A DNA stretch of 9,674 nt, taken from the NCBI GenBank assembly GCA_013372965.1, contig JABXIR010000170.1:1-9674 (forward strand). The letters are read 5' to 3'. This DNA is from Gammaproteobacteria bacterium. GTDB taxonomy: Bacteria; Pseudomonadota; Gammaproteobacteria; Pseudomonadales; DSM-25080. The notes below the pieces were generated by a model, which was not told the DNA's origin, searched no databases, and saw only the letters and a program-made list of their open reading frames with translations. Below are positions 1-6,517 of the stretch, piece after piece. The position numbers were made by a program, and so were the translations under genes. Each line of letters begins with the position of its first letter. The stretch's first letter is position 1.

Positions 1-489
1 TATTTTAATCCGATCGGCGCACATCCTTCAGGCCAAATTGGCGAAGACCCCACCGGTATTCCTAATAATTTAATGCCGTTTATTGCCCAAGTGGCGGTCG
101 GTAAACGTGAACAACTAAGTGTGTTTGGTGGAGACTACCCTACGGAGGATGGCACCTGTCGTCGTGATTACTTGCATGTGGTCGATTTGGCGGAAGGTCA
201 TGTTGCGGCGTTGAAGTGGCTCGATGTAAATTCAGGTGCGAAGGCTTTCAATTTAGGTACGGGCAACCCGCTGAGTGTGCTTGAGATGATTCGCTCGTTC
301 GAGCGGGTGACGGGTGTGAACGTGCCCTACGAGATCGTCGATCGCAGAGCGGGCGACTTACCTGAGTTTTGGGCGGATGCAAGCTTAGCCCAGCGCGAAC
401 TGGGTTGGAAGGCCGAGCTGGATGTTGATGCGATGATGCGCGACACCTGGCGTTGGCAGTCGCAGAACCCAGATGGGTACGGTTCCTGA
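1..489 (+). CDS. galE: UDP-glucose 4-epimerase, C-terminal part (5' end outside window)
   Basis: This is the C-terminal 162 codons of a GalE-type epimerase, an extended short-chain dehydrogenase that interconverts UDP-glucose and UDP-galactose in the cytoplasm using bound NAD. The reading frame is open from base 1 and ends in TGA at 487-489. Visible hallmarks are YFNPIGAHPSG at the very start, the GIPNNLMPFIAQVAVGKRE block, the sugar-binding RRDYLHVVDLAEGHVAAL block, and the closing LPEFWADASLAQRELGW and TWRWQSQNP segments, which align by eye with the E. coli GalE tail. The Rossmann NAD site and catalytic Tyr-x3-Lys lie upstream, outside the window. The residue matching E. coli Tyr299 is Phe (codon 367-369). 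A bulky aromatic there is associated with glucose/galactose rather than N-acetylhexosamine specificity, so UDP-Glc/UDP-Gal is the inferred substrate pair. It probably feeds UDP-galactose to the polysaccharide made by this locus. Confidence 0.96.
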   Translation, partial: YFNPIGAHPSGQIGEDPTGIPNNLMPFIAQVAVGKREQLSVFGGDYPTEDGTCRRDYLHVVDLAEGHVAALKWLDVNSGAKAFNLGTGNPLSVLEMIRSFERVTGVNVPYEIVDRRAGDLPEFWADASLAQRELGWKAELDVDAMMRDTWRWQSQNPDGYGS

Positions 490-549
490 GCTTCGCCTGC
501 AGGAGATCCTTCGACTACGCTCTCACTGCGTTCGTGCTCCGCTCAGGAA
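483..549. repeat. REP-like inverted repeat between galE and manC
   Basis: A perfect 9-bp inverted repeat, TTCCTGAGC at 483-491 and GCTCAGGAA at 541-549, brackets about 49 bp. The interior includes a palindromic CCTGCAGG (496-503) and the phrase ATCCTTCGACTACGCTC. The left arm overlaps the galE stop codon. CCTTCGAC...GCTCAGG phrases are familiar to me from short dispersed intergenic repeats in proteobacterial genomes, so this may be a REP-type element or a degenerate MITE. It could also stabilise the 3' end of the galE transcript. There is no T-run after the right arm, so it does not look like a standard intrinsic terminator. Family membership is inferred. Confidence 0.45.
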
Positions 550-644
550 AATAGTTCGTGTGGAACGAGAAATGTCGCCCTCGCTGTACTCGAGGCGCTA
601 TCAGGAAAATCGCATTAGGTGGCTGATGCTACCCCAATCAAAAA

Positions 645-659
645 GTGCTATCGTAGCGC
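645..659 (+). promoter_or_regulatory. Small hairpin directly before the manC ATG
   Basis: GTGCTA (645-650) can pair with TAGCGC (654-659) across a TCG loop, including one G-T pair. It ends one base before the ATG at 661. It occupies the place where a ribosome binding site should be, and none is visible there. It may lower translation from ATG 661 or may be chance. Confidence 0.25.
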
Positions 660-660
660 C

Positions 661-2082
661 ATGAAATCACACGCAAATCTCCAGCCAATCATTCTGGCAG
701 GCGGCTCTGGAACGCGCCTATGGCCGTTATCTCGAAGTGCCTATCCCAAGCAATACTTGCCCTTAATTGGCGACGAATCACTATTGCAACAAACCATCAA
801 ACGCACCGATCGTCTTGATGCCCTGGCGCCAATTACCATCTGCAACGAGGCGCATCGTTTTATTGCCGCTGAGCAACTTCAGCAAGCCGGTTTAAAGACA
901 GCGAACATACTGCTCGAACCGGAAGCAAAGAACACAGCACCAGCCATTGCGGCTGCGGCGCTGTATGCCCAGTCACTCAATGAAGATCCGTACTTGCTGG
1001 TCATGCCCGCCGACCATTACATCGCGAACGTACCTGCTTTTGAACGCGCGCTCGAAAGTGCCATTGAACTGGCCGAGAAGGATCATATTGTTACCTTCGG
1101 TGTTAAACCAACGCGGGCCGAAACGGGCTACGGCTATATTGAGGCAGGCGAACGGCTCAGCGAGCAGGGAAAGACAGTGGCACGGTTTGTGGAAAAACCG
1201 TGCGCCGAGACGGCGGCCGAGTACCTAGCCGATCATCGCTACTATTGGAACAGCGGAATGTTTGTCTTTAAAGCGTCGGTGTTTCTTGCCGAACTTAAAG
1301 TCTACGAGCCCGAGATGCTGGCCTGTTGCGAAGACGCCGTTCGCAACGCAACCACAGACATTGACTTTATACGGTTAGAGACCGAAGCGTTCAGTCGTTC
1401 GCCGTCAAACTCGATCGATTATGCGGTGATGGAGCGCACCGATCGTGCCGCCGTTGTTCCTCTAGATTGCGGGTGGGACGACGTGGGTAGTTACAGCAGC
1501 CTATGGGGGCTTCAAGCCAAAGATGCGAACGGCAACGCGTGCACGGGTGATGTGCTGGCGATGAACTCTTCGAACAACCTAATCGCATCCAGCGACCGCC
1601 TAATCGCCACCTACGGTGTGGAAAACTTGATTATCGCCGATACCAGCGATGCCTTGCTGGTGGCGAATAAACACGACGCTCAAGCGGTAAAAAAGGTGGT
1701 GGATAGACTTATAGAAGCAAAGCGTCTTGAAGTTTCGGAGCACCGAAAAACCGTTCGGCCGTGGGGGAGCTACGACGTGCTCGATGCCGCGGAAGGTTTT
1801 AAAGTAAAGCGTATTACCGTGAAGCCGGGTGCCAAGTTGAGCGTACAAAAGCACCACCACCGGGCGGAACACTGGGTTGTAGTGCATGGCTTGGCCAGGG
1901 TGACTAACGGCGACCATACGTACCTTGTTGAGGAGAACGAATCGACGTTTATTCCGATTGGGCAAGTACATGCGCTCGAGAACGCAGGCGATGGCGTGCT
2001 AGAACTTATCGAAGTGCAGTCGGGCGACTACTTAGGCGAAGATGACATTGTACGGTTTGATGATTGGTATGGGCGTAACTAA
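661..2082 (+). CDS. manC: Mannose-1-phosphate guanylyltransferase / mannose-6-phosphate isomerase
   Basis: This 473-residue protein is a type II bifunctional PMI/GMP (the ManC/CpsB/AlgA/XanB group). It converts fructose-6-phosphate to mannose-6-phosphate and mannose-1-phosphate plus GTP to GDP-mannose in the cytoplasm. The N-terminal nucleotidyltransferase shows the pyrophosphorylase signature LAGGSGTRLWPLSR (residues 12-25), VMPADHYI, and FVEKP (176-180). The C-terminal cupin isomerase domain begins near HRKTVRPWGSYD and contains the metal-binding QKHHHRAEHW (396-405), then VHALEN and EVQSGDYLGEDDIVRFDDWYGR. Length is normal for the family. I chose ATG 661 because the protein then begins 9 residues before the conserved PIILAGG. 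An in-frame GTG at 619 would add 14 residues and has an AGGA at 603-606, so it is a real alternative. GDP-mannose is the likely donor for mannose, or fucose or rhamnose derivatives, in the exopolysaccharide. Confidence 0.96.
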   Translation: MKSHANLQPIILAGGSGTRLWPLSRSAYPKQYLPLIGDESLLQQTIKRTDRLDALAPITICNEAHRFIAAEQLQQAGLKTANILLEPEAKNTAPAIAAAALYAQSLNEDPYLLVMPADHYIANVPAFERALESAIELAEKDHIVTFGVKPTRAETGYGYIEAGERLSEQGKTVARFVEKPCAETAAEYLADHRYYWNSGMFVFKASVFLAELKVYEPEMLACCEDAVRNATTDIDFIRLETEAFSRSPSNSIDYAVMERTDRAAVVPLDCGWDDVGSYSSLWGLQAKDANGNACTGDVLAMNSSNNLIASSDRLIATYGVENLIIADTSDALLVANKHDAQAVKKVVDRLIEAKRLEVSEHRKTVRPWGSYDVLDAAEGFKVKRITVKPGAKLSVQKHHHRAEHWVVVHGLARVTNGDHTYLVEENESTFIPIGQVHALENAGDGVLELIEVQSGDYLGEDDIVRFDDWYGRN

Positions 2083-2123
2083 CGCGCGGATTATGGCACC
2101 TAAGGTGTTTTCTATTGGCTTGA

Positions 2124-2152
2124 AATTGGTTCGACTGTCTCGGTCGTCAATT
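2124..2152. other. Interrupted hairpin in the manC-wza gap
   Basis: AATTG (2124-2128) pairs with CAATT (2148-2152) and CGAC (2132-2135) with GTCG (2143-2146), with a GTT/T internal loop and a 7-base apical loop. A smaller CACC-TAA-GGTG hairpin followed by TTTT lies just upstream (2097-2111). Either could attenuate or end manC transcription, but neither has the strong GC stem plus long T-run of a confident terminator. Confidence 0.25.
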
Positions 2153-2186
2153 AAATCGATTTTGAAGTGTAAAAAATACAAATAGC

Positions 2187-2217
2187 TGTAAATTTTTTCA
2201 CTGAAATATTGTATATT
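2187..2217 (+). promoter_or_regulatory. AT-rich candidate promoter for the wza-wzb-wzc unit
   Basis: The 214-bp gap between manC and wza becomes strongly AT-rich at about 2165-2220. The best -10-like hexamer is TATATT at 2212-2217. No good -35 sits at 16-18 bp; the nearest candidate, TGTAAA at 2187-2192, is 19 bp away. The -10 lies inside a 5-bp inverted repeat, AATAT (2205-2209) and ATATT (2213-2217), which could be an operator. A start near 2224 would leave a leader of about 70 bases with a small GCGT/ACGC dyad (2241-2254). No JUMPstart/ops element is present. Weak -35 suggests an activator if this promoter is real. Confidence 0.3.
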
Positions 2218-2285
2218 AGAGGTCATATTCAGAGTGTTCTGCGTGTGCTTACGCGATTCGTTAGGCTCTCGGCACAAATAATAAA

Positions 2286-2290
2286 AAGGA
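2286..2290 (+). promoter_or_regulatory. Ribosome binding site of wza
   Basis: AAGGA at 2286-2290 lies 6 bases before the ATG at 2297. It is the clearest Shine-Dalgarno sequence in the polysaccharide locus and fixes the wza start, which also gives a good lipoprotein signal peptide. Confidence 0.8.
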
Positions 2291-2296
2291 TTTATC

Positions 2297-3403
2297 ATGT
2301 TGTTTTCTAGCGCGCGAGCCGTCGTCGCGATTGCCTTACCCCTAATTCTTGCGGGATGCTCGATCCCAGGGTCCAACATGAAGTTGGATTCAGGTGAAGC
2401 AGCGCCCGATGTCGAGTCACAAATTGAGATTAAGGCCATTACGCCATCGCTTGTGGTTCAGCTTTCCGATCAAAACGACGCGCCGCGCGCGACGAGTAAC
2501 GAGTCTCTTGAAGCTCAGTTAGCTCAATTCGATTATCGAATTGGCGTGGGCGATGTGCTCAACGTGACCATTTGGGATCATCCAGAGTTAACCATTCCCG
2601 CCGGGTCGTTCCGTTCCGCGGAAGATTCAGGCAACTGGGTGCATGCCGACGGCACCATCTTTTATCCCTACATTGGCCGAGTGCCCGTCGTGGGCAAAAC
2701 CGTGAATGAAGTGCGTGATCTGATCGCTGAAAAACTGAGCCGTTTTATTGAAAGCCCTCAGGTCGATGTGTCGATTTCAGCGTTTCGCTCACAGCGCGTG
2801 TACCTCACTGGGGAGGTTCTGGTTCCCGGGCCACAGCCCATCTCGAATGTACCATTAACACTGGTCGACGCCCTGAATAATTCGGGCGGTGTCGCCGAAT
2901 TTGCTGATTGGCGTCGCGTGACCGTTTCGCGCAATGGCCAAGATATGGCGGTCGATTTGCGTGCGTTAATGCAGTTTGGCGACTTAAGCCAAAACCTATT
3001 GCTTCAACACGGCGATATTGTGCACGTGCCGCGCAACGATAACTCTCAAGTGTTTGTGATGGGTGCGGTGAACCAAACTTCGGTGCTAGCGTTCGGGCGT
3101 AATCCAATGTCCCTCACCGAAGCGTTAGCGCAGGCAGAAGGTCTTAACGAGTCGATCGCAGATGCCTCGGGCGTGTTCGTGATTCGCGGTAACGACTCGG
3201 GCGACAAGTTAGCAACGGTTTACCAATTAAATTTGGAAAACGCATCGGCCTTAGTGCTTGCAAGCCGCTTTGCGCTCGAGCCTAACGATGTGGTTTATAT
3301 TGCTACCGAGCCGGTTGCCGTATGGAATCGTTTAATCGCGCAGATTCTCCCAACCACTCAGGCTATTTATTATACAGGCCGTATTTACGACGACTTTAAT
3401 TAA
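2297..3403 (+). CDS. wza: Wza-like outer-membrane polysaccharide export lipoprotein
   Basis: This 368-residue protein belongs to the outer-membrane polysaccharide export (OPX) family, whose octamers form the channel that carries capsule or exopolysaccharide across the periplasm and outer membrane. A lipoprotein signal peptide ends in the lipobox L18-A19-G20-C21. Ser at +2 fits outer-membrane sorting. After a linker, the Poly_export domain starts at YRIGVGDVLNVTIWDHPEL (residues 80-98) and includes DGTIFYPYIGRVPVVGKT. SLBB-type beta-grasp segments follow (QRVYLTGEVLVPGPQPI, then QVFVMGAVNQTS). The C-terminal PVAVWNRLIAQILPTTQAI stretch matches the amphipathic helix that lines the outer-membrane pore in E. 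coli Wza, whose 379 residues are close to this length. It is first in a tight unit with the phosphatase and kinase genes, so it should work with that Wzc-like partner. Confidence 0.95.
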   Translation: MLFSSARAVVAIALPLILAGCSIPGSNMKLDSGEAAPDVESQIEIKAITPSLVVQLSDQNDAPRATSNESLEAQLAQFDYRIGVGDVLNVTIWDHPELTIPAGSFRSAEDSGNWVHADGTIFYPYIGRVPVVGKTVNEVRDLIAEKLSRFIESPQVDVSISAFRSQRVYLTGEVLVPGPQPISNVPLTLVDALNNSGGVAEFADWRRVTVSRNGQDMAVDLRALMQFGDLSQNLLLQHGDIVHVPRNDNSQVFVMGAVNQTSVLAFGRNPMSLTEALAQAEGLNESIADASGVFVIRGNDSGDKLATVYQLNLENASALVLASRFALEPNDVVYIATEPVAVWNRLIAQILPTTQAIYYTGRIYDDFN

Positions 3404-3405
3404 TT

Positions 3406-3861
3406 ATGTTTAACCGTATTTTAGTCGTTTGTGCCGGCAATATTTGCCGTTCTCCATTAGGCGAAGTATTGCTGAAGCAAAGTCTTAGCGATAAGCAGGT
3501 GACGTCGGCTGGTTTAGTGGCGCGCAATGGCGACGGCGCGGCGCAGTACAGTGTAGAGCTCGCCGAAGAGAACGGCCTCGATTTAACGCAGCACGCTGCT
3601 CGTAAGCTCACGCGAGAGTTGTGTGCCGCTAATGATCTCATTTTGGTAATGGAGCCTCAGCATCAGCGAGATGTAGCGGCCAAATTTCCGGAAGCGAGCG
3701 GTAAAACGCTCCTTTTAGGGAAGTGGATAAACGTTGAAACCATTCCCGACCCGCACAAGCAAAGTAAGGAGGCGTTCAATCACGCCTTCGAACTTATAAA
3801 GAAATCTTGCGATGCATGGGCCGAAAAACTCGGCAAAAAAAATAGGTATTTAAAAGTATGA
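3406..3861 (+). CDS. wzb: Wzb-like low-molecular-weight protein-tyrosine phosphatase
   Basis: This 151-residue cytoplasmic phosphatase most likely dephosphorylates the tyrosine-rich tail of the neighbouring Wzc-like kinase. The N-terminal P-loop is C9-AGNIC-R15-S16-P, with nucleophile Cys9 and Arg15 in the family's C-x5-R-S spacing. The general acid is Asp115 in IPDPH, the same number as in E. coli Wzb. The residue two after the Asp is His117 where most relatives have Tyr or another aromatic, which could alter substrate preference. The rest (AARKLTRELCAANDLILVMEPQHQRDVAAKFP) is standard LMW-PTP fold. Only 2 bp separate it from the wza stop, and its own last four bases overlap the wzc start. 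There is no clear Shine-Dalgarno sequence, so translational coupling to wza is likely. Confidence 0.95.
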   Translation: MFNRILVVCAGNICRSPLGEVLLKQSLSDKQVTSAGLVARNGDGAAQYSVELAEENGLDLTQHAARKLTRELCAANDLILVMEPQHQRDVAAKFPEASGKTLLLGKWINVETIPDPHKQSKEAFNHAFELIKKSCDAWAEKLGKKNRYLKV

Positions 3862-6017
3862 CAGCTCCGAACACAGGGTCTTCGAAACAACACGTGGCTA
3901 ACGACGAAATCGACTTACGCCAACTCTTTGGCACCTTAGTCGACGGGAAGTGGTGGATTATTTCGGCTACTGCGGTTTGTATGGTATTTGGCGTGGTGTT
4001 CGCGTTGCTTTCAACCCCCATCTATCGGGCCGATGCGCTCATTCAAATCGAAGAAAAAAATGGCGGTGTATCGGCACTTACCGGAGAGTTGGGCGACATA
4101 TTCGCGGCCGAGGGTTCGGCGGTAACCGAAATCGAAGTGTTAAAAAGCCGAATGGTGATTGGCCGTACTGTTAATGAATTAGGGCTCACTAATCAAATTA
4201 CGCCGTCTTATGCACCGTTTTTTGGGAAAGGCTTAGCTCGTCTAACGGGTAATATGTCCCATGCGGAGCTCAGTTCTCTCGGAGTGAGCGAAGAGTTAAT
4301 GGGGCGTGCCTTGTCTTTGGTAGTAACGACACCGAACAGCTATCAGCTATTTCACCCTGACGGGCACAAGTTACTCGACGGTACGGTCGGTGAGCTCGCA
4401 AGCGCCGACGGCGTGGCCATCTTAGTATCATCGCTTACGGCTAGCGAAGGTGACACCTTCTCCGTAAAGAAAGCGCATTGGCTGGATGTAGTTTCGGGGC
4501 TTCAATCGTCGTTATCGGTGAGTGAGCGCGGCAAACAATCGGGTATTTTAAGCTTGGCGCTAGAAGGCGAGAGCCCAATGCAAGTGCAGCGTATTCTCGA
4601 TAGCATCTCACGTAACTACGAATCGCAAAACATTGCTCGTGAGGCAGCACAAGCCGAGAAGAGCCTCGACTTTTTACAGGAGCAGCTTCCGGACATTCGC
4701 GATCGATTGCAGTTAGCCGAAAACGATCTTAACGACTACCGACAGCTTCGCGAGTCGGTCGACTTAACACGTGAAGCACAAGCCTTACTTGACACCATCG
4801 TTGAGCTTGAGTCGCGTATTAACGACTTGAATCTTCAAGAAGCGGAGATATCACAGCGTTTTACCGAGCAGCACCCTGCCTACAAAACACTGATCGAAAA
4901 TCGTCGCACACTGCTACTTCAGCGTGAAGAGCTTGACGCACGTATTCGTGAGCTCCCAGAAACTCAGCGTGAAATTTTAAGCCGCAGTCGTGAGCTGGAA
5001 GTCAACCAAGAGGTGTACACCACTTTACTGAATCGCGTCCAAGAGCTAACGGTCGTGAAAGCGGGCACCGTGGGTTTTGTGCGAATTCTTGATCAGGCGC
5101 AAACGGCACTTAAACCGGTCAAACCTAAAAAACCGTTGATTGTGGTGCTTGCCACAATGCTGGGCGGTATGTTGGGCGTGGCGTTTGTGTTGGTTCGTGC
5201 CTTTATGAACCCTGGTTTAACTGATACCACGGCCATCGAAGACATGGGGCTTACGGTGTACGGAAATGTACCGTTTTCAGAAGATGAAGCTAAATTGGCG
5301 AAGCGTCGTCAACGCAAAGGCATGGACCCTCTCGCGATACGTAATCCAGCGGACCTAGCCATCGAGGCCATTCGTTCGCTTCGTACTAGTATTCACTTTG
5401 CCTTAATGGATGCGCCAAATAATGTCGTTATGATAACGGGCGCCGCACCGGGGGCGGGTAAATCGTTTCTTTCTAGTAACTTGGCAACAAGCCTGGCGAC
5501 GTCTGAGCAACGCGTGTTGCTGATTGATGGCGATTTGCGGCGCGGTCACCTGTATCGCGAGTTTGGTGCGGATAAGAACCACGGTCTTGCTGAGTACCTG
5601 CAAGGTTTGAATGAGATCTCCGATGTCGTTGCAAAGACTAAAGTTGATCAGCTTGATGTCATCACTACAGGTAAACGACCACCGAACCCTTCAGAGTTGC
5701 TGATGCACACACGTTTTCGTGAGCTTATTAGCTGGGCGTCGGAAAATTACGATGTGGTCGTTATCGATACGCCACCTATTTTGGCGGTTACCGATGCGGC
5801 CGTTGTTGGTAAATTGGCGGGCGTGAACCTACTAATTGGTCGTTATGCTGAAATTACCGCGAAGGAAGTTGACGTTGCGTTAACGCGTTTTGACAACGCA
5901 GGAGTCAACATCAACGCGTTTATTCTGAATGCGGTGTTACGTACCCGTCGCAGTAGCTACGGCTATGGATATTACCAATACGACTACCAAACGAAAGACG
6001 ACGGCAAAAGCGCCTAG
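3858..6017 (+). CDS. wzc: Wzc-like polysaccharide co-polymerase and tyrosine autokinase
   Basis: This 719-residue inner-membrane protein combines a Wzz-type chain-length domain with a cytoplasmic bacterial tyrosine (BY) kinase, and should control polymerisation and docking to the Wza channel. TM1 is about residues 32-52 and TM2 about 427-447. Between them are the periplasmic Wzz head, a coiled-coil-prone stretch (about 265-400) and a GNVR-like EVYTTLLNRVQEL segment. The P420-x2-P423-x2-P426 motif before TM2 is the co-polymerase signature. The kinase shows the oligomerisation motif E503-x2-R506-x2-R509, Walker A GAAPGAGKS (528-536, Lys535), Walker A' LLIDGDLRRG (Asp557, Asp559) and Walker B VVVIDTPP (Asp637). 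The tail carries six tyrosines (701, 703, 705, 706, 708, 710), the expected autophosphorylation cluster. Length matches E. coli Wzc (720). The start overlaps the wzb stop as ATGA. Confidence 0.97.
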   Translation: MTAPNTGSSKQHVANDEIDLRQLFGTLVDGKWWIISATAVCMVFGVVFALLSTPIYRADALIQIEEKNGGVSALTGELGDIFAAEGSAVTEIEVLKSRMVIGRTVNELGLTNQITPSYAPFFGKGLARLTGNMSHAELSSLGVSEELMGRALSLVVTTPNSYQLFHPDGHKLLDGTVGELASADGVAILVSSLTASEGDTFSVKKAHWLDVVSGLQSSLSVSERGKQSGILSLALEGESPMQVQRILDSISRNYESQNIAREAAQAEKSLDFLQEQLPDIRDRLQLAENDLNDYRQLRESVDLTREAQALLDTIVELESRINDLNLQEAEISQRFTEQHPAYKTLIENRRTLLLQREELDARIRELPETQREILSRSRELEVNQEVYTTLLNRVQELTVVKAGTVGFVRILDQAQTALKPVKPKKPLIVVLATMLGGMLGVAFVLVRAFMNPGLTDTTAIEDMGLTVYGNVPFSEDEAKLAKRRQRKGMDPLAIRNPADLAIEAIRSLRTSIHFALMDAPNNVVMITGAAPGAGKSFLSSNLATSLATSEQRVLLIDGDLRRGHLYREFGADKNHGLAEYLQGLNEISDVVAKTKVDQLDVITTGKRPPNPSELLMHTRFRELISWASENYDVVVIDTPPILAVTDAAVVGKLAGVNLLIGRYAEITAKEVDVALTRFDNAGVNINAFILNAVLRTRRSSYGYGYYQYDYQTKDDGKSA

Positions 6018-6040
6018 TTCGTTCTAGTATCGTCCCACTC

Positions 6041-6072
6041 AAGCCGCTCTGCGCGTAATCGCAGGCGGCTTT
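6041..6072 (+). terminator. Hairpin terminator between convergent wzc and rimI
   Basis: AAGCCGC-T-CTGCG (6041-6053) pairs with CGCAG-GCGGCTT (6060-6071) as a 12-bp stem with one bulged T and a 6-base loop. A short TTT run (6070-6072) and AT-rich bases follow on the + strand, so it should end the wza-wzb-wzc transcript 24 bp after the wzc stop. Its right foot touches the rimI stop codon (6071-6073), so it may also end the opposing transcript, although no T-run is seen in that direction. Confidence 0.75.
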
Positions 6073-6517
6073 AATCTATTCGGCTTAACGCCATCAGTAA
6101 AGCGTCTTCCTTGCCACCGTTCTTCGATGGATAGTAGTTAGGGCGCACTCCCAACTCGGCAAACTCCATGGCCTCGTATAGTGCGATGGCGGGTTTGTTC
6201 GAAATTCTTACCTCTAAAAACACGTGCTGTGTTTGAGGGTATTCCTCAAAAATCGACTGCACCAGTTGTCGACCAATGCCCTTGCGCTGAAATTTGGGGT
6301 GCACCGACAGGTTTTGCAACGACGCCTCGTCGATCACGCAATCGAAGACGGCGTATCCGGCAAGTTGCTCTCCAAAGAATGCACCCATGACCGTGGTGCG
6401 CTTCGACGCGATGGCCGACAATATATTTGCCTTCGACCACGGGTGACTGTGTGCCTGTTCTTCAATGCTTAAAATTGACGTGAGTAACGATTCATCAATC
6501 GTGCGGAGCGTAATCAT
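6071..6517 (-). CDS. rimI: Ribosomal protein S18-alanine N-acetyltransferase
   Basis: This 148-residue GNAT-family enzyme transfers acetyl from acetyl-CoA to the N-terminal alanine of ribosomal protein S18 in the cytoplasm. The early HSHPWS segment, SLQNLSVHPKFQRKGIGRQL (acetyl-CoA pyrophosphate loop Q77-R-K-G-I-G82), FLEVRISNKPAIALYEAMEF and VRPNYYP..GKEDALLMAL are typical RimI blocks. Glu102 and Tyr114 match the catalytic Glu103 and Tyr115 of E. coli RimI. Length equals the E. coli enzyme. The ATG overlaps the stop of the upstream minus-strand gene by four bases (ATGA, 6514-6517), so the two are co-translated. That holD-rimI order is conserved in enterics and pseudomonads. No Shine-Dalgarno sequence is seen, in keeping with coupling. 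Confidence 0.95.
   Translation of the reverse strand: MITLRTIDESLLTSILSIEEQAHSHPWSKANILSAIASKRTTVMGAFFGEQLAGYAVFDCVIDEASLQNLSVHPKFQRKGIGRQLVQSIFEEYPQTQHVFLEVRISNKPAIALYEAMEFAELGVRPNYYPSKNGGKEDALLMALSRID

Noticed and set aside
473..664. 63-codon frame spanning the galE end and the galE-manC gap
   Set aside because: It overlaps galE in another frame, covers the inverted repeat, and has no recognisable protein features.
1600..1971. 123-codon minus-strand frame within manC
   Set aside because: It lies wholly inside the conserved ManC coding region, with no motif or ribosome binding site.
2083..2296. JUMPstart/ops antitermination element
   Set aside because: I searched by eye for the GGCGGTAG core before wza and did not find it.
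2032..2439. 135-codon minus-strand frame over the manC end, the intergenic region and the wza start
   Set aside because: It is antisense to two well-supported genes and to their promoter region, and shows no family motifs.
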